Shown piece after piece: positions 1 to 9,119 of a DNA stretch of 64,000 nt; position 1 is the stretch's first letter; each line of letters begins with the position of its first letter. The DNA lies in contig JAAZBV010000156.1 in assembly GCA_012513605.1 (NCBI GenBank), positions 27,270-91,269 of the forward strand. The letters are read 5' to 3'. The translations under genes and the position numbers were made by a program. This stretch comes from Desulfatiglans sp. (GTDB taxonomy: Bacteria; Desulfobacterota; DSM-4660; Desulfatiglandales; HGW-15). Under the pieces are notes generated by a model that made no database searches, had not been told where the DNA came from, and was given only the letters and a program-made list of their open reading frames with translations.

Positions 1-3000
1 TTGAAGGTTCTTTTAAAAATAAAAAGATCAGTAACCCAATAACAGGCAAATATGCAATAAGCCCCAGGTTAAAAAATGGTCTCATCTTATATACATCTAA
101 AGGGCCGCTGAATAGAGCAATAATAAGCCATGTCGCACTTAAGACTATAAGCCCAAGGCCGGTATAGCGCATTGCTTTGGGTACAGTTAAGGCCCTCCAC
201 AGGGCTGTGCCGAAACCGGCCCATATAATGTTATACAATATGGATTGAAGCATACTTCCGCGGGGCAAAAATTTAAGTGTCCTCCCTGCATGCGCCATCT
301 CACTGTTTGTAAAGATGTCTGCGATCAAAAGATTCAAAAAGAAAAACCCTGTGCCCAATGAAAGCCACAAAAAATATTTATCTATTTCTATCTTATTAAG
401 TCTGGATTCAGGGTATTTAGCAAGTCTTACAGCCCAGGCAAGCGAAGCCACACAGGCAGCAACAGAGAGGGCAGCCGGGTTTAATATTTTAATGCTCTCC
501 GGCCCCTTCATCTGATTAAGGCATGATAACAGTATTATAAGCCCTGCCGGCGCCATAAATATGGATACCCACCTTAAACCGGGGTGCTCAACGCGTCTGT
601 TGAGCCATAAAAGGAGTGTGGCCTCAAATACAAGCGCAAGCCCGATCCATCCATGATCAAGGAGCATGACAGGTATTGTTGATACATAGAAAAGCAGGAT
701 ACCACCATGAAAGGCAAGTATCAGGTTTCTTTCCTCTTTTGCCTCAAGCCTTTTAATGAGCCTCATAATGGCGGGTAGTTTTATAATGGCGAGGATAAGC
801 GGCGCCCAGCCGGATAGTGCCCTGTCAAGCAGGTGATCGGCTGCAACTATTACAAATATCCCCTGAAACACCTCAAAGATGGCCCAGACCACCCACATCC
901 TTTTCCATCTTTCAAATGAACCAAACATGAAAAAGGGTATGATTACTGAACAGACGAAAAATAGGCCTGACCAGCAAAGGGCACTAAGATAAATCTCAGG
1001 CCTGTTCATCGGGTTAAATATCCAGATAGCCTGTGCGAATAGAGTTGATAACAGTACAACCATCCCCATTGGTTCGGAATAAAGGCGTTTTGCGATTACA
1101 AGGGTCAAAACAAGAAAGCAGAGAATGGTTGTCATGCCGGCATGAGGGTTAAGTGGCTGCTGGCCTAAAAAGGATGCGGCAATCAGCAGAAAGATCCCCA
1201 TGACGGGGGTTGATGTCATCCATTCCATAAGAGGCTTTTTAAAATCAAATGATGCCCCTAACATCTCCGGCCCTATCTTAAGCCTCTCTCTCCATTCAGG
1301 AAGTCTTTTTATGAGGATGAAGATAAGAAGAGAGAGTATTGCCCCTGCAATAAATGTAAAACTGTAAAAGCTATAACCTATAAGGTATGGAGGGATTTTG
1401 ATCATCCATATTAAACCGCTGACAACCAGCAGCAGGGCAAGTATCCCGATCTGTATAAGCCCGCCAAAAATAATAGTGATGAATATGCCAAGGGCCTGAA
1501 GGCACAGGGCCATTGGCCAGAACCAGAATGAGATATCCGGGTTTTTAAGTATTGCTAAAAGACTTACGCCTGCGACAGCAACAGGGAAGGTCTTGAACCA
1601 TGAGATAAACTTTTTGTCAGGCCCGTATTTCATGATAAGGAGTAGAGGGCCAATGCCGCCTGCAATGCCATAAATGAGATAAAGCAGGAATGACCATCCT
1701 GTACCATTCGGGTAAAACCTGTATAATGACCATAATATGGCGGCAATAAATGTAAGCACAGAGTATGGAATCACGCATGAATACCATCGCCTGTTGTTTC
1801 TTGCGAGGATTATCGCGCCGCACATGGCTGCTGCATAAATGAGCATGGGGGCTGGTCCGCTGTATTTGATCATGATGATAAATGCGATCACAAGGAGGCT
1901 CATATAGAGGATTATCCCTGACCAGAGCAGACATTTACCTTCTTCATTCTCAGGTTTTAAAAACTCCAGAAACATACTGAAAAGGGCGGTATTTACAATC
2001 CATACTATGGCGATAGTCATGCTCACGGGTTCAGGGGTGGCAAATAACGAGCCGACTGCGAGCGATAGGATTGTCCCTGATGTTGCCACAAGTAAAAGGA
2101 GAGGTGACCTTAGCCTTTTCATCACCTGGTAAAGTCCGATGTTGACAATGGCAAGGTAGATGAATAGAAGATACAGATTTTCTCCACCGACACTTACAAG
2201 GGTTGGTGTGGCATATGCGCCTATGGCCCCCAAGACAGAGACTGCAATGCCTTTGTGATAAATGGCAAGTACAAATGCTGCGGCAGATACAACAATAAGC
2301 AGGCCGAACCCTGCATAATTTGATATGTAGTGGTAGTAGAGGGTTGCTGCAAATATTACACTGAAAAGCACCCCGATACCGCCTGCAGCGAGTGTATGAC
2401 GCATTATGTCATATCTGCCACGCTCAAATTTCCCTGATGCAATTATCAGTATCATCCCTGTTATTGCGCCAATTACAAGTCGCACGATGGGCGGGATGAG
2501 GTTCCTGTCTATGGAGTATTTTACAAAAAAGCCTGCCCCAATGAAAAGGGCAATGCCGCCTATCCATGCAAAGAGCTTTGCACCGGTGAACTGTTCCCAG
2601 TCCACATTCCCCCTGAACTGTTGCCACCTCTTTACAAGCTCATTTTCCTCGATGGTAGTTTGACGAGCCTCCTGTTGAGGCCCCTGTTCAGGTTCAGCCT
2701 CTGTATACTTGAAATCAAACGCCTTATATGCAGCCTGCTTTGGAGGGAGAGGAGGAAGTTCTTCAGCCGGTGGCGCCTCTGTAACCTCTTCGTGTACCTC
2801 TTCTTCCCTGATTTCTACAGGTGTTTCTTCTGCCTGAACAGGCCGTTCTTTTACCGGTTCTGTTTTTTGATCAAAACCCTCTCTTCTGTTAAATATGCCT
2901 TCAGGGAGATTATCATTCAGAAACTTAACCCTTTTTTCAAGATATCGCAGTCTATCCTTGATGCCTTTTATTTCACTGGTCTTTATAAAAAGCACAACAA

Positions 3001-3034
3001 TGCAGGCGAAAACCAGGAGCCAAAGTATAACCAT
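1..3034 (-). CDS. DUF2339 family polytopic membrane protein (3' end cut by window edge)
   Basis: This frame was read by hand: ATG at 3034 on the minus strand, and no stop met in the stretches checked down to base 1, so about 1011 codons are visible and the C-terminus lies outside. Residues 1-15 form an anchor helix, followed by a charged Glu/Pro-rich linker of about 100 residues. Then comes the DUF2339 core, with the run WIGGIALFIGAGFFVKYS followed by the start of a very long series of hydrophobic segments that continues to the edge. Members of this family are large inner-membrane proteins of unknown function. It lies 130 bases downstream of the nitroreductase gene on the same strand. The family call is firm from the signature; the function is unknown. 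Confidence 0.85.
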   Translation of the reverse strand, partial: MVILWLLVFACIVVLFIKTSEIKGIKDRLRYLEKRVKFLNDNLPEGIFNRREGFDQKTEPVKERPVQAEETPVEIREEEVHEEVTEAPPAEELPPLPPKQAAYKAFDFKYTEAEPEQGPQQEARQTTIEENELVKRWQQFRGNVDWEQFTGAKLFAWIGGIALFIGAGFFVKYSIDRNLIPPIVRLVIGAITGMILIIASGKFERGRYDIMRHTLAAGGIGVLFSVIFAATLYYHYISNYAGFGLLIVVSAAAFVLAIYHKGIAVSVLGAIGAYATPTLVSVGGENLYLLFIYLAIVNIGLYQVMKRLRSPLLLLVATSGTILSLAVGSLFATPEPVSMTIAIVWIVNTALFSMFLEFLKPENEEGKCLLWSGIILYMSLLVIAFIIMIKYSGPAPMLIYAAAMCGAIILARNNRRWYSCVIPYSVLTFIAAILWSLYRFYPNGTGWSFLLYLIYGIAGGIGPLLLIMKYGPDKKFISWFKTFPVAVAGVSLLAILKNPDISFWFWPMALCLQALGIFITIIFGGLIQIGILALLLVVSGLIWMIKIPPYLIGYSFYSFTFIAGAILSLLIFILIKRLPEWRERLKIGPEMLGASFDFKKPLMEWMTSTPVMGIFLLIAASFLGQQPLNPHAGMTTILCFLVLTLVIAKRLYSEPMGMVVLLSTLFAQAIWIFNPMNRPEIYLSALCWSGLFFVCSVIIPFFMFGSFERWKRMWVVWAIFEVFQGIFVIVAADHLLDRALSGWAPLILAIIKLPAIMRLIKRLEAKEERNLILAFHGGILLFYVSTIPVMLLDHGWIGLALVFEATLLLWLNRRVEHPGLRWVSIFMAPAGLIILLSCLNQMKGPESIKILNPAALSVAACVASLAWAVRLAKYPESRLNKIEIDKYFLWLSLGTGFFFLNLLIADIFTNSEMAHAGRTLKFLPRGSMLQSILYNIIWAGFGTALWRALTVPKAMRYTGLGLIVLSATWLIIALFSGPLDVYKMRPFFNLGLIAYLPVIGLLIFLFLKEPS

Positions 3035-3164
3035 CTATATCCTCCATCAAAAGAAGTAATGGCATGTCACATATTTAAGGGTAAAACCGGTAAGTCAAAA
3101 AATGATTATTATTCTTTATCGTCAAAAATGTTACCTTTATTAAAATATTTAACATAATATGATT

Positions 3165-3920
3165 TTATTTTTTCCCTACAGGTGCAATATAGACCGTGAT
3201 CTCATCCTCTCCATCGACCTTGAGTAATTCATCCATCTTTTCCTGATCATAGGCAGCTATGGCGCATGTCCCTGCCTCTATTGCCTCGCAGGCAAGGTAC
3301 AGGTTCTGGCATATGTGACCTGCCTCAATTGCTATCACCTTTGCTGAATCAATATCGTACCGCCACTCCATACGATAGGGGATGGCTGTCCAGACAAAGG
3401 TGACCGCTGAGTCTGCGACCCATCCCTGTCTGAATGTTGCTTCAACAAGTTTGTGTTTCAGATGATCTTCAGTGAACTCAAGTAAAAGCTGGTGCTCAAC
3501 CGGAAGATAGCGGTACACCCCCTGCTCAAGACCCTGCACGTTGAACACACAAAGGTATGTCTCAAATGCGTGACGGCAACCTGCAGAGGGTACTGTTCTT
3601 AATGCATGGCCGGGCGCAAGGTGCTGGCGTATACCCTGGGTAGCCCATAAAAGAAAGGAGAGCTCCTTAATAGTTATGGCCTCACTGCTGTAAGCCCTGC
3701 GGCTTTCACGTTTTTGTATGGCAGCTTTTAAATCAATGCTGCCGATATCATTAAGACTATCAAACCCGATCAGCTCAATGCGCTTCTTTTCTTTTGAGAA
3801 GGGCTTTTCCACAGGCGGGGGCGAAATACCTTTATTCTGATCTGTTTGTGAAAAGTCTATGGTCTTCCGGATACTGTCCTTTAAAAATGCCCTGTACTGC
3901 CTTATTATTTCTTTATCCAT
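3165..3920 (-). CDS. SagB/ThcOx-type nitroreductase
   Basis: A 251-residue flavoprotein of the SagB/ThcOx branch of the nitroreductase fold, which oxidises azoline rings in peptide natural products or acts as a stand-alone FMN oxidoreductase. Visible are the FMN-binding RESRRAYS motif near residue 70, RTVPSAGCRHAFETYL near 107-122, and the C-terminal AGHICQNLYLACEAIEAGTCA segment that closes the flavin site. A GAGAGAG ribosome site precedes the ATG at 3920. No precursor peptide, cyclodehydratase or YcaO gene is nearby, so a natural-product role is not supported here. A stand-alone oxidoreductase is more likely. It is the first gene of a possible two-gene unit with the DUF2339 gene. Confidence 0.85.
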   Translation of the reverse strand: MDKEIIRQYRAFLKDSIRKTIDFSQTDQNKGISPPPVEKPFSKEKKRIELIGFDSLNDIGSIDLKAAIQKRESRRAYSSEAITIKELSFLLWATQGIRQHLAPGHALRTVPSAGCRHAFETYLCVFNVQGLEQGVYRYLPVEHQLLLEFTEDHLKHKLVEATFRQGWVADSAVTFVWTAIPYRMEWRYDIDSAKVIAIEAGHICQNLYLACEAIEAGTCAIAAYDQEKMDELLKVDGEDEITVYIAPVGKK

Positions 3921-4394
3921 ATTTCTCTCTCATATTCGTATAAATAGTTTATGTGTAAATAAAGCATGATCTGTGCCATTAAAGCGCTGCCTGTTATGTG
4001 GTGTAATTTCAATATGATGCTTGTATGGTATCAGGTATTTAAGTTGTGATAAACATAAATTATGTTCATTTATTGCATATAACACATACCAATTCTGAAC
4101 TGAATGTAAAAATAGAAAATCACACTGACAGGATGTAACTTAATTTTATCCTTCTATTGTTCGCACGGTCCCCGAGGGGATGCTTTCTTTGATGTTCTGC
4201 GTTTTATTGCCATCCTTTTACAGGTATAAAATATTTCCAATTGATATTTGAGGGTGCGTTTCCGTTTCTTAACCTTTAACCGCCTTACTTTTGATACAGT
4301 CATGAAGTGAGTAAATGATTTATGCCCTTCCCATGCTTAAAAATGATAAATACTTATCTGTGAAAAGTGCAGGCTTGATAACCAATGCTATATC

Positions 4395-4465
4395 CAGAAC
4401 GTCATTCCTGATCTGATTTGGCATCTATACACAGAACGTCATTCCCGACCTGATCGGGAATCCAG
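4395..4465. repeat. Dispersed intergenic repeat, two partial copies
   Basis: CAGAACGTCATTCC occurs at 4395-4408 and again at 4432-4445. The second copy continues into ATTCCCGA-CCTGA-TCGGGAAT (4441-4461), a perfect 8-base inverted repeat, then CCAG. A diverged copy in the other orientation lies at 10724-10751. The pattern fits a short palindromic element scattered through intergenic regions; its function is unknown. Confidence 0.6.
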
Positions 4466-4691
4466 TTGCTTTTGATTTGTAATTGCTTATCTGCCTCTTG
4501 CGGATTAGGGAATGTACAATATCAACGGGATGACCCCAATTTTATCGCAATTTTATCGTTTAAGATGAATATTGTTTTAATTTTTATATTCACAAGTTTT
4601 GCCGCTGTTGGCTTTTTTGCAAAACAATAGGTGTCAGAATTATAAGTTTAAAAGAGTAAGCTTTTATTTAACGATATTAATGGATTTATTC

Positions 4692-4716
4692 TTTGACAAT
4701 TGAATATTGTGTCAAA
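4692..4716. promoter_or_regulatory. Palindrome downstream of the antitoxin gene
   Basis: Inverted repeat with arms TTTGACA (4692-4698) and TGTCAAA (4710-4716) around an AT-rich 11-base centre. It lies about 40 bases past the stop of the Phd-like gene, where a partner toxin gene would be expected. It could be an operator or a chance AT-rich palindrome. It contains TTGACA-like hexamers on both strands, but no matching -10 box was assigned. Confidence 0.25.
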
Positions 4717-4757
4717 TGTGTAGGTCTGATGGCTTGCTGATTGCTTACATATATCAA

Positions 4758-4988
4758 TTATAGGCGCTCCTCACGGTCTTCAATAATCAGTTGGCTTATA
4801 GATTTTCCTTTTAATTCAATAGCCTCAGCATCAAAATCCGGCCAGATGATATTTTTTTTGGGCCCCAGAGCAGTTATTTTTGCTATTGGTTTCCCTCTGC
4901 TGGTAATAGTAATTTCCTCTCCAAGGTGTATATCCTTCAATATTTTGCTGAAATTTTTCTGGATTTCTCCGACAGTGGCTGATTTCAT
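4758..4988 (-). CDS. Phd/YefM-type antitoxin, orphan
   Basis: A 76-residue protein with the Phd/YefM fold: MKSATVGEIQKNFSKIL at the N-terminus, then EEITITSRGKPIAKI, the DNA-binding beta-hairpin hallmark of prevent-host-death antitoxins. An in-frame ATG 15 bases upstream exists, but the ATG at 4988 has GGGAG eight bases before it and matches the usual family start. Such proteins bind and neutralise a PIN or RelE-type toxin and repress their own promoter. No toxin frame follows on the minus strand between 4757 and 4680, so this is an orphan or the toxin has been lost. Its upstream palindrome overlaps the -10 box. Confidence 0.8.
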   Translation of the reverse strand: MKSATVGEIQKNFSKILKDIHLGEEITITSRGKPIAKITALGPKKNIIWPDFDAEAIELKGKSISQLIIEDREERL

Positions 4989-5011
4989 AATATATACTCC
5001 CATGATGTTTG

Positions 5012-5046
5012 ACGCATATTATATGCGTAAATAATTGGAGGTTCAA
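5012..5046 (-). promoter_or_regulatory. Promoter with operator palindrome for the antitoxin gene
   Basis: On the minus strand, TTGAAC (5046-5041) and a consensus TATAAT (5023-5018) are separated by 17 bases. The -10 box sits in the middle of a perfect inverted repeat, ACGCATA-TTA-TATGCGT as read on the plus strand (5012-5028). Its downstream edge is about 24 bases from the ATG at 4988. This layout is what is expected for an antitoxin that represses its own transcription. Confidence 0.65.
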
Positions 5047-5244
5047 GGACAGAGAGGGTGATCAGTTTATGGCAGACAATGAAGGGTGGATTATCCAAAG
5101 GATTTTTATCTTTTTTCCCCTGTCCCCACTGGAAGATTTTTTAGGCAATGTGTTCTGCTGACATATTGTACATATATAAACCTGTCACCAATTGGTTTTG
5201 TATGATTTAACTGTATATGCCCTCAAAATTTAACGAGATTAAAA

Positions 5245-5766
5245 TCAGTCTACAATTTCATATGAAATATCAGTTTTATTTTGCACATTATCCAGCACTG
5301 CACCCAGTTCCATTGCCTTTTTGATAAATGCCTTTTTTTCTCCTTCAGTCATGGTCGATTCAAATCGGATAAATACCCGAAGGCCTGAAAGCCCTGCGCG
5401 GCCTGATGTTTTAAGCCCCATAATCCTTGAAAAATCCACCTCTCCCTCTACCCTGGCTTCAATATTATGAATCTCTAGTTTGTCCAGAACAGCCAGAAAA
5501 CGCAATGTAGAGACAACACAGGAGCCATAGGCTATGGCAAGGTATTCGGGCGGGGTAGGCCCCAGATCATCTGCACCGAAATCTACCGGCTGATCAACCA
5601 CCACCCTGTGATTGCGAACACGGGATTCAACAATCCGGTTTCTTACTTCCCTGCTTGTTACCTTTATCTTGTAAGGGGCAGGATTTTCTTTTGCTGCGAC
5701 TATCGCTGGGATAATAAACAAAACTGCAAATATAAGAAGCAGGTTCGTCAGCCTTTGATTTTTCAT
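5245..5766 (-). CDS. OsmC-like protein with signal peptide
   Basis: A 173-residue protein. Residues 1-25 form a signal peptide (short basic start, hydrophobic core LLLIFAVLFIIPAIV, then AAK), so the product is probably exported or lipid-free membrane-tethered. The rest is an OsmC/Ohr fold with the hallmark PTPPEYLAIAYGSCVV containing one cysteine. The second peroxidatic cysteine of the family, normally in a CP motif in the last third, is replaced by ELGAVL. Classical OsmC proteins are cytoplasmic two-cysteine thiol peroxidases, so both export and the missing cysteine are odd. The start at 5766 is chosen because AGGAG lies six bases upstream; an in-frame ATG at 5787 lacks this. It is divergent from a LysR gene that may control it. 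Confidence 0.75.
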   Translation of the reverse strand: MKNQRLTNLLLIFAVLFIIPAIVAAKENPAPYKIKVTSREVRNRIVESRVRNHRVVVDQPVDFGADDLGPTPPEYLAIAYGSCVVSTLRFLAVLDKLEIHNIEARVEGEVDFSRIMGLKTSGRAGLSGLRVFIRFESTMTEGEKKAFIKKAMELGAVLDNVQNKTDISYEIVD

Positions 5767-5893
5767 ATTCTTCTCCTTTATGCTCAAAAACTTTTAATAA
5801 AACTTTGTCCCCTGAAAAAATTTCTTAAAAAAATTGTTTGTATTTCCCCAACTCATATATTATCGATATTTTGCTGTCTAACGGATTAATTAG

Positions 5894-5913
5894 ATAATTA
5901 TGATCGAAATTAT
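5894..5913. promoter_or_regulatory. Possible LysR operator in the divergent promoter region
   Basis: Inverted repeat ATAATT-ATGATCGA-AATTAT in the 164-base space between the divergent OsmC-like and LysR genes, ending 17 bases before the LysR start. It has the T-N11-A style dyad of LysR-type sites, but the AT-rich composition makes chance symmetry possible. Confidence 0.3.
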
Positions 5914-5930
5914 TGATCAGGGGAGTGGAA

Positions 5931-6833
5931 TTGGAATTAAGGAACCTGAAGACCTTTTTAACTGTTGCCCGGCTTTTAAATTTCAGGAAAGCTGCTGAGA
6001 TGCTTAACTATGCACAGTCCTCTGTGTCTGCGCAGATAAAAATACTGGAAGAAGAGTTGGGAAAACCCCTTTTTCAGAGGGTGGGCCGGGCTGTTGTCCT
6101 CACCGATGCGGGGCAGGAGCTGTTGCAGTATGCGCAAAAAATCACTGCAATGGAACAGGAGGCCATGGGAGCGGTAACTGGTACAAAGAGCAGGCATGGG
6201 AGAATATCACTGAGAATTCCTCAGACCATTGGGAGCTGTTTTCTTCCTGATATCCTGACGGGGTTTTATCATGATCATCCGGATGTGGATTTTGATGTGG
6301 CAAGCTGTGAATATCAAAACCTGCCATATGAATTGAAAAGCGGGATTACAGACCTGGCCTTTCTGCTCACTGATTCTCTTGATTTATCAGAACTGAAGAC
6401 TGAATTTTTAGGGACAGTAAACCTTGTAATGATTAGCTCACCTGACCACCCCCTTACCAGGAAAAAAACTGTCTCGATAATGGATCTCTCTTCAAACACC
6501 ATCTTTTTACCCAAGCATGATTGCAGTTACAGGATGATGATAGAGCAGTGGCTTATGGATAAAAAGATAAAAACATCATCCATTGTGGAAATGAACAGCA
6601 TCGAGGCAATCAAGCAATGCATTATAAAAGGTTTGGGAATTGCCATAATGCCTGATATTACGGCTGCAAAAGAGATTGATCAGGGCAATCTTGCTGTTCT
6701 TAACTGGGATGAAATGTCCATTGAGACGGCGGTACTTATGATTTGGTACAGGGGAAAATGGATATCACCTCTGTTAAAAAGTTTTATGGACAGTGTGAGA
6801 AAGGTGTTTTCTGAGACGATTAATAAACCGTGA
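5931..6833 (+). CDS. LysR-type transcriptional regulator
   Basis: A 300-residue LysR regulator: N-terminal winged helix-turn-helix (NLKTFLTVARLLNFRKAAEMLN, then SSVSAQIKILEEELG and LFQRVGR) over residues 1-60, and a periplasmic-binding-protein-like effector domain from about residue 90 to the end. The TTG at 5931 is the preferred start because AGGGGAG lies five bases upstream and the protein then begins exactly where the family does. GTG at 5925 and TTG at 5913 are alternatives. It is divergent from the exported OsmC-like gene, the typical geometry for a LysR target. The inducing ligand cannot be told from sequence; a redox or organic-acid signal is only a guess. Confidence 0.9.
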   Translation: MELRNLKTFLTVARLLNFRKAAEMLNYAQSSVSAQIKILEEELGKPLFQRVGRAVVLTDAGQELLQYAQKITAMEQEAMGAVTGTKSRHGRISLRIPQTIGSCFLPDILTGFYHDHPDVDFDVASCEYQNLPYELKSGITDLAFLLTDSLDLSELKTEFLGTVNLVMISSPDHPLTRKKTVSIMDLSSNTIFLPKHDCSYRMMIEQWLMDKKIKTSSIVEMNSIEAIKQCIIKGLGIAIMPDITAAKEIDQGNLAVLNWDEMSIETAVLMIWYRGKWISPLLKSFMDSVRKVFSETINKP

Positions 6834-6853
6834 GTATCTTACTGTAAAGGGGT

Positions 6854-6922
6854 AAAGGGGTCAAATCTCCGAATAGCTTTTGCAAATTTATTAGTAGAGC
6901 TAAACGGAGATTTGACCCCTTT
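6854..6922. repeat. REP-like 69-base palindromic element
   Basis: Arms AAAGGGGTCAAATCTCCG (6854-6871) and its exact complement (6905-6922) enclose a 33-base loop. The element ends in a T-run, so transcribed RNA could form a terminator after the LysR gene. Perfect 18-base arms and its position exactly at the junction with a truncated RHS gene suggest a mobile REP or MITE-type unit or a recombination scar. A partial second AAAGGGG lies just upstream. Confidence 0.7.
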
Positions 6923-6925
6923 TTT

Positions 6926-8602
6926 AATATTAAAGAATATGCGAAATGCACAGAGTATGAGCCTACAGGTAAAATAGGCAGGATAACCCATCCCTATAAT
7001 GATACAGAAACGGTTTATACCTATAATCTACAGACAACAAGATTAGAAAATCTTGTAACATTAGGGCCAGCACCGGGTAATTATACTATTCAAAACAGAC
7101 TATATACCTACTCAAAGGCAGGGGATTTATTAACTATTATTGATAGCAGTGGTTCAATACCTGTTACATACACATATCAGTATGACAATCTGCACAGGTT
7201 ATTATCAGAAGATGTCACAGGTGATCCTTTACCACCAACAAGCGCAGAGGTATTGAATTATACCTATAATGACCCTGACCATATAAATGCGGTAAGTTCC
7301 ATTAGTTATAATGGTACTCCTTATGCCTTCACATATGACCCAAATGGCAATATGTTAACCGGGCATGATTTTACAAACCCTGCCAACATTTTTAAAAGAA
7401 GCCTTACATGGAATGCGGATAATATGCCCACAGTAATAGAGCGTAGATCATTAGCAAATAATGCTCTTATCTCTTCCATAAATCTTACATATGATGGTAA
7501 TGGTGCAAGGGCTAAAAAGGTGGCAGGAGGGATAACCACCTATTATGTAAGCAGTGATTATGAGATAAAGAATGGTGTGGCAACAAAGTATGTCTTTGCC
7601 GGAAACATGAGAGTTGCCAGCATTGAGGGTACAAATATAGATAACTCTAAAATATTCCATAAGGAGCACCTTGGCAGCTCCACTGCTGTTACAGATAATA
7701 CAGGAGCGGATATTGAGACAACCGAATATATGCCATTTGGTGTTCAGAGGAGCCATTCAGGGGCAAACGCATCTGATTACAAGTATACAGACCAGGAGCT
7801 TGACAATGAATCCGGGCTGTATAATTATGACGCAAGGATGTATGACCCGGTGATTGGGAGGTTTATATCTACTGATGTACTCGTTCAAGATTGGTATGAC
7901 CCACAAGCGTTAAATAGACTTTCATATTGTCGAAATAATCCTCTTAAGTATATTGACCCATCAGGACATGAGTTCATAAACGAAGTGATTGAAGGAGATT
8001 TTAATGATACCGGAACAACTTGGACGGGCATTGGAGGATCAATTGGAGTTGGTTTGATTCCTATTGTAGGGCAAATTGCAGATCTTAGAGATACTATTGC
8101 CAATGGGAAAAATGTATGGGAAAATCCAACGAAAGGTGTAGCATGGGTTGGTTTAGCAGGTGCCGTTGTTGCATGGGTACCTGGATTAGGTGATGCATTA
8201 AAAGGTGTATTTAAAGTAGGTAAAAATGTTGTTGGGTCTACTGATGAAGTCGTAGAAATAACTACATCAAGGTTTGCTCGTCGTGAAGCAATGCGACAAG
8301 AAGGTATTCCAACTAGCAGGTCTGCAACTTCACATCTGGGGAACAATAACAGTCAACTTAGGGTAGAAGGTGCTGATGGAAAACCTAAGATTATTACCCA
8401 ACACAATGCAGATAAAAACCATAAAAATCCGCATTGGCATGCTGCCGATCCTAAAACTGATCCTGCCACTGGAGAAGTCCTTAAGAACAACCGTGGTCAG
8501 AATAAATATAAATCAGGCGGATCCACGGTTGAATATAATGATGGAATTCCTGAACCTGCTCCTGAAATACAAAATAAGCTTCTTATTAGAGAGAAAAGGT
8601 GA
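6926..8602 (+). pseudogene. RHS-repeat protein, 5'-truncated, with C-terminal toxin tip
   Basis: The frame is open from 6848 but its first bases are the palindromic element; recognisable RHS sequence starts near 6940 with no proper start codon, so the N-terminal thousand-odd residues are missing. YD repeats (GKIGRITHPYND, TYTYQYDNLHRLLSED, AFTYDPNGNML) lead to the RHS core end, NPLKYIDPSGHE, near 7972. The variable tip follows: a hydrophobic pre-toxin segment (GVGLIPIVGQIADLRDTI) and a C-terminal domain with RREAMRQEGIPTS, HNADKNHKNPHWHAA and PKTDPATGEVL. This resembles HNH/EndoVII-like polymorphic nuclease tips, a tentative assignment from histidine spacing. A TTG at 7253 could start a 449-residue product. 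Likely a displaced RHS tip (orphon); whether it is expressed is unknown. Confidence 0.75.
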
Positions 8603-9119
8603 TTTTATATAGTTGTTAAATAATATTTCACTTAATAAACATATTGTTTGTTAGGATAATGAATTATGGATATACAGTTGTTAATACCTTATATCATTCG
8701 AACCATCTAATTAAAATGAAAGAATTGAATAGAAATGACGAACAAATTATGAGTTTTATAAATTCAAACTGATCTAGTGCCCTGAACACAAAGGATTAAG
8801 AAAATGTGGAAGACAATGAGTAAATCAAAATTATGATTATAGAATAGAATATCATTTCACAAGAGATATGCTTGATAGTATTATTTTATATTTACTTAAA
8901 GGGCACTGTAATTTATTTGGAAACAAATATTTTTGCCTATGAATATCAGTTTTAAAAACAGGAATTCGAGAAATTTATTTTTATGAATAAATCAGTAACC
9001 AGTTTTTAGCATAAATTAGGTGGCTACACGGTTGCGTATAATTAGCTGCAAGATATGATGCGCTGTATTCTTTAAAACGAAGTTTCTCAGTAATATTTAA
9101 TGGAGGTGTTATTGTAGGA
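8603..9119. other. AT-rich decayed stretch after the RHS tip
   Basis: This 517-base region is markedly AT-rich. A 37-codon frame (8659-8772, starting MNYGYTVVN) has only a poor AGGA two bases before its ATG. A stretch near 8827-8943 reads as protein-like sequence, including YRIEYHFTRDMLDSIILYLL, without a usable start. These look like decayed remnants of one or two small genes, perhaps an earlier immunity or toxin cassette. No RNA gene or terminator was recognised. Confidence 0.4.

Larger units (their letters stand above)
3921..4757. other. Long intergenic region with repeats
   Basis: An 837-base, AT-rich spacer between the nitroreductase and antitoxin genes. It holds a duplicated dispersed repeat (4395-4465) and a palindrome (4692-4716). 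A 21-codon hydrophobic frame (4565-4630) has no ribosome site. I see no RNA gene or convincing coding region. Confidence 0.6.

Noticed and set aside
2621..3157. 178-codon plus-strand frame (MPPLYKLIF)
   Set aside because: It lies mostly antisense to the DUF2339 N-terminus, which has a far better domain match and reads through as one frame.
4565..4630. 21-codon hydrophobic frame MNIVLIFIFTSFAAVGFFAKQ-like
   Set aside because: It could be a small membrane peptide but has no ribosome site and sits in AT-rich DNA.
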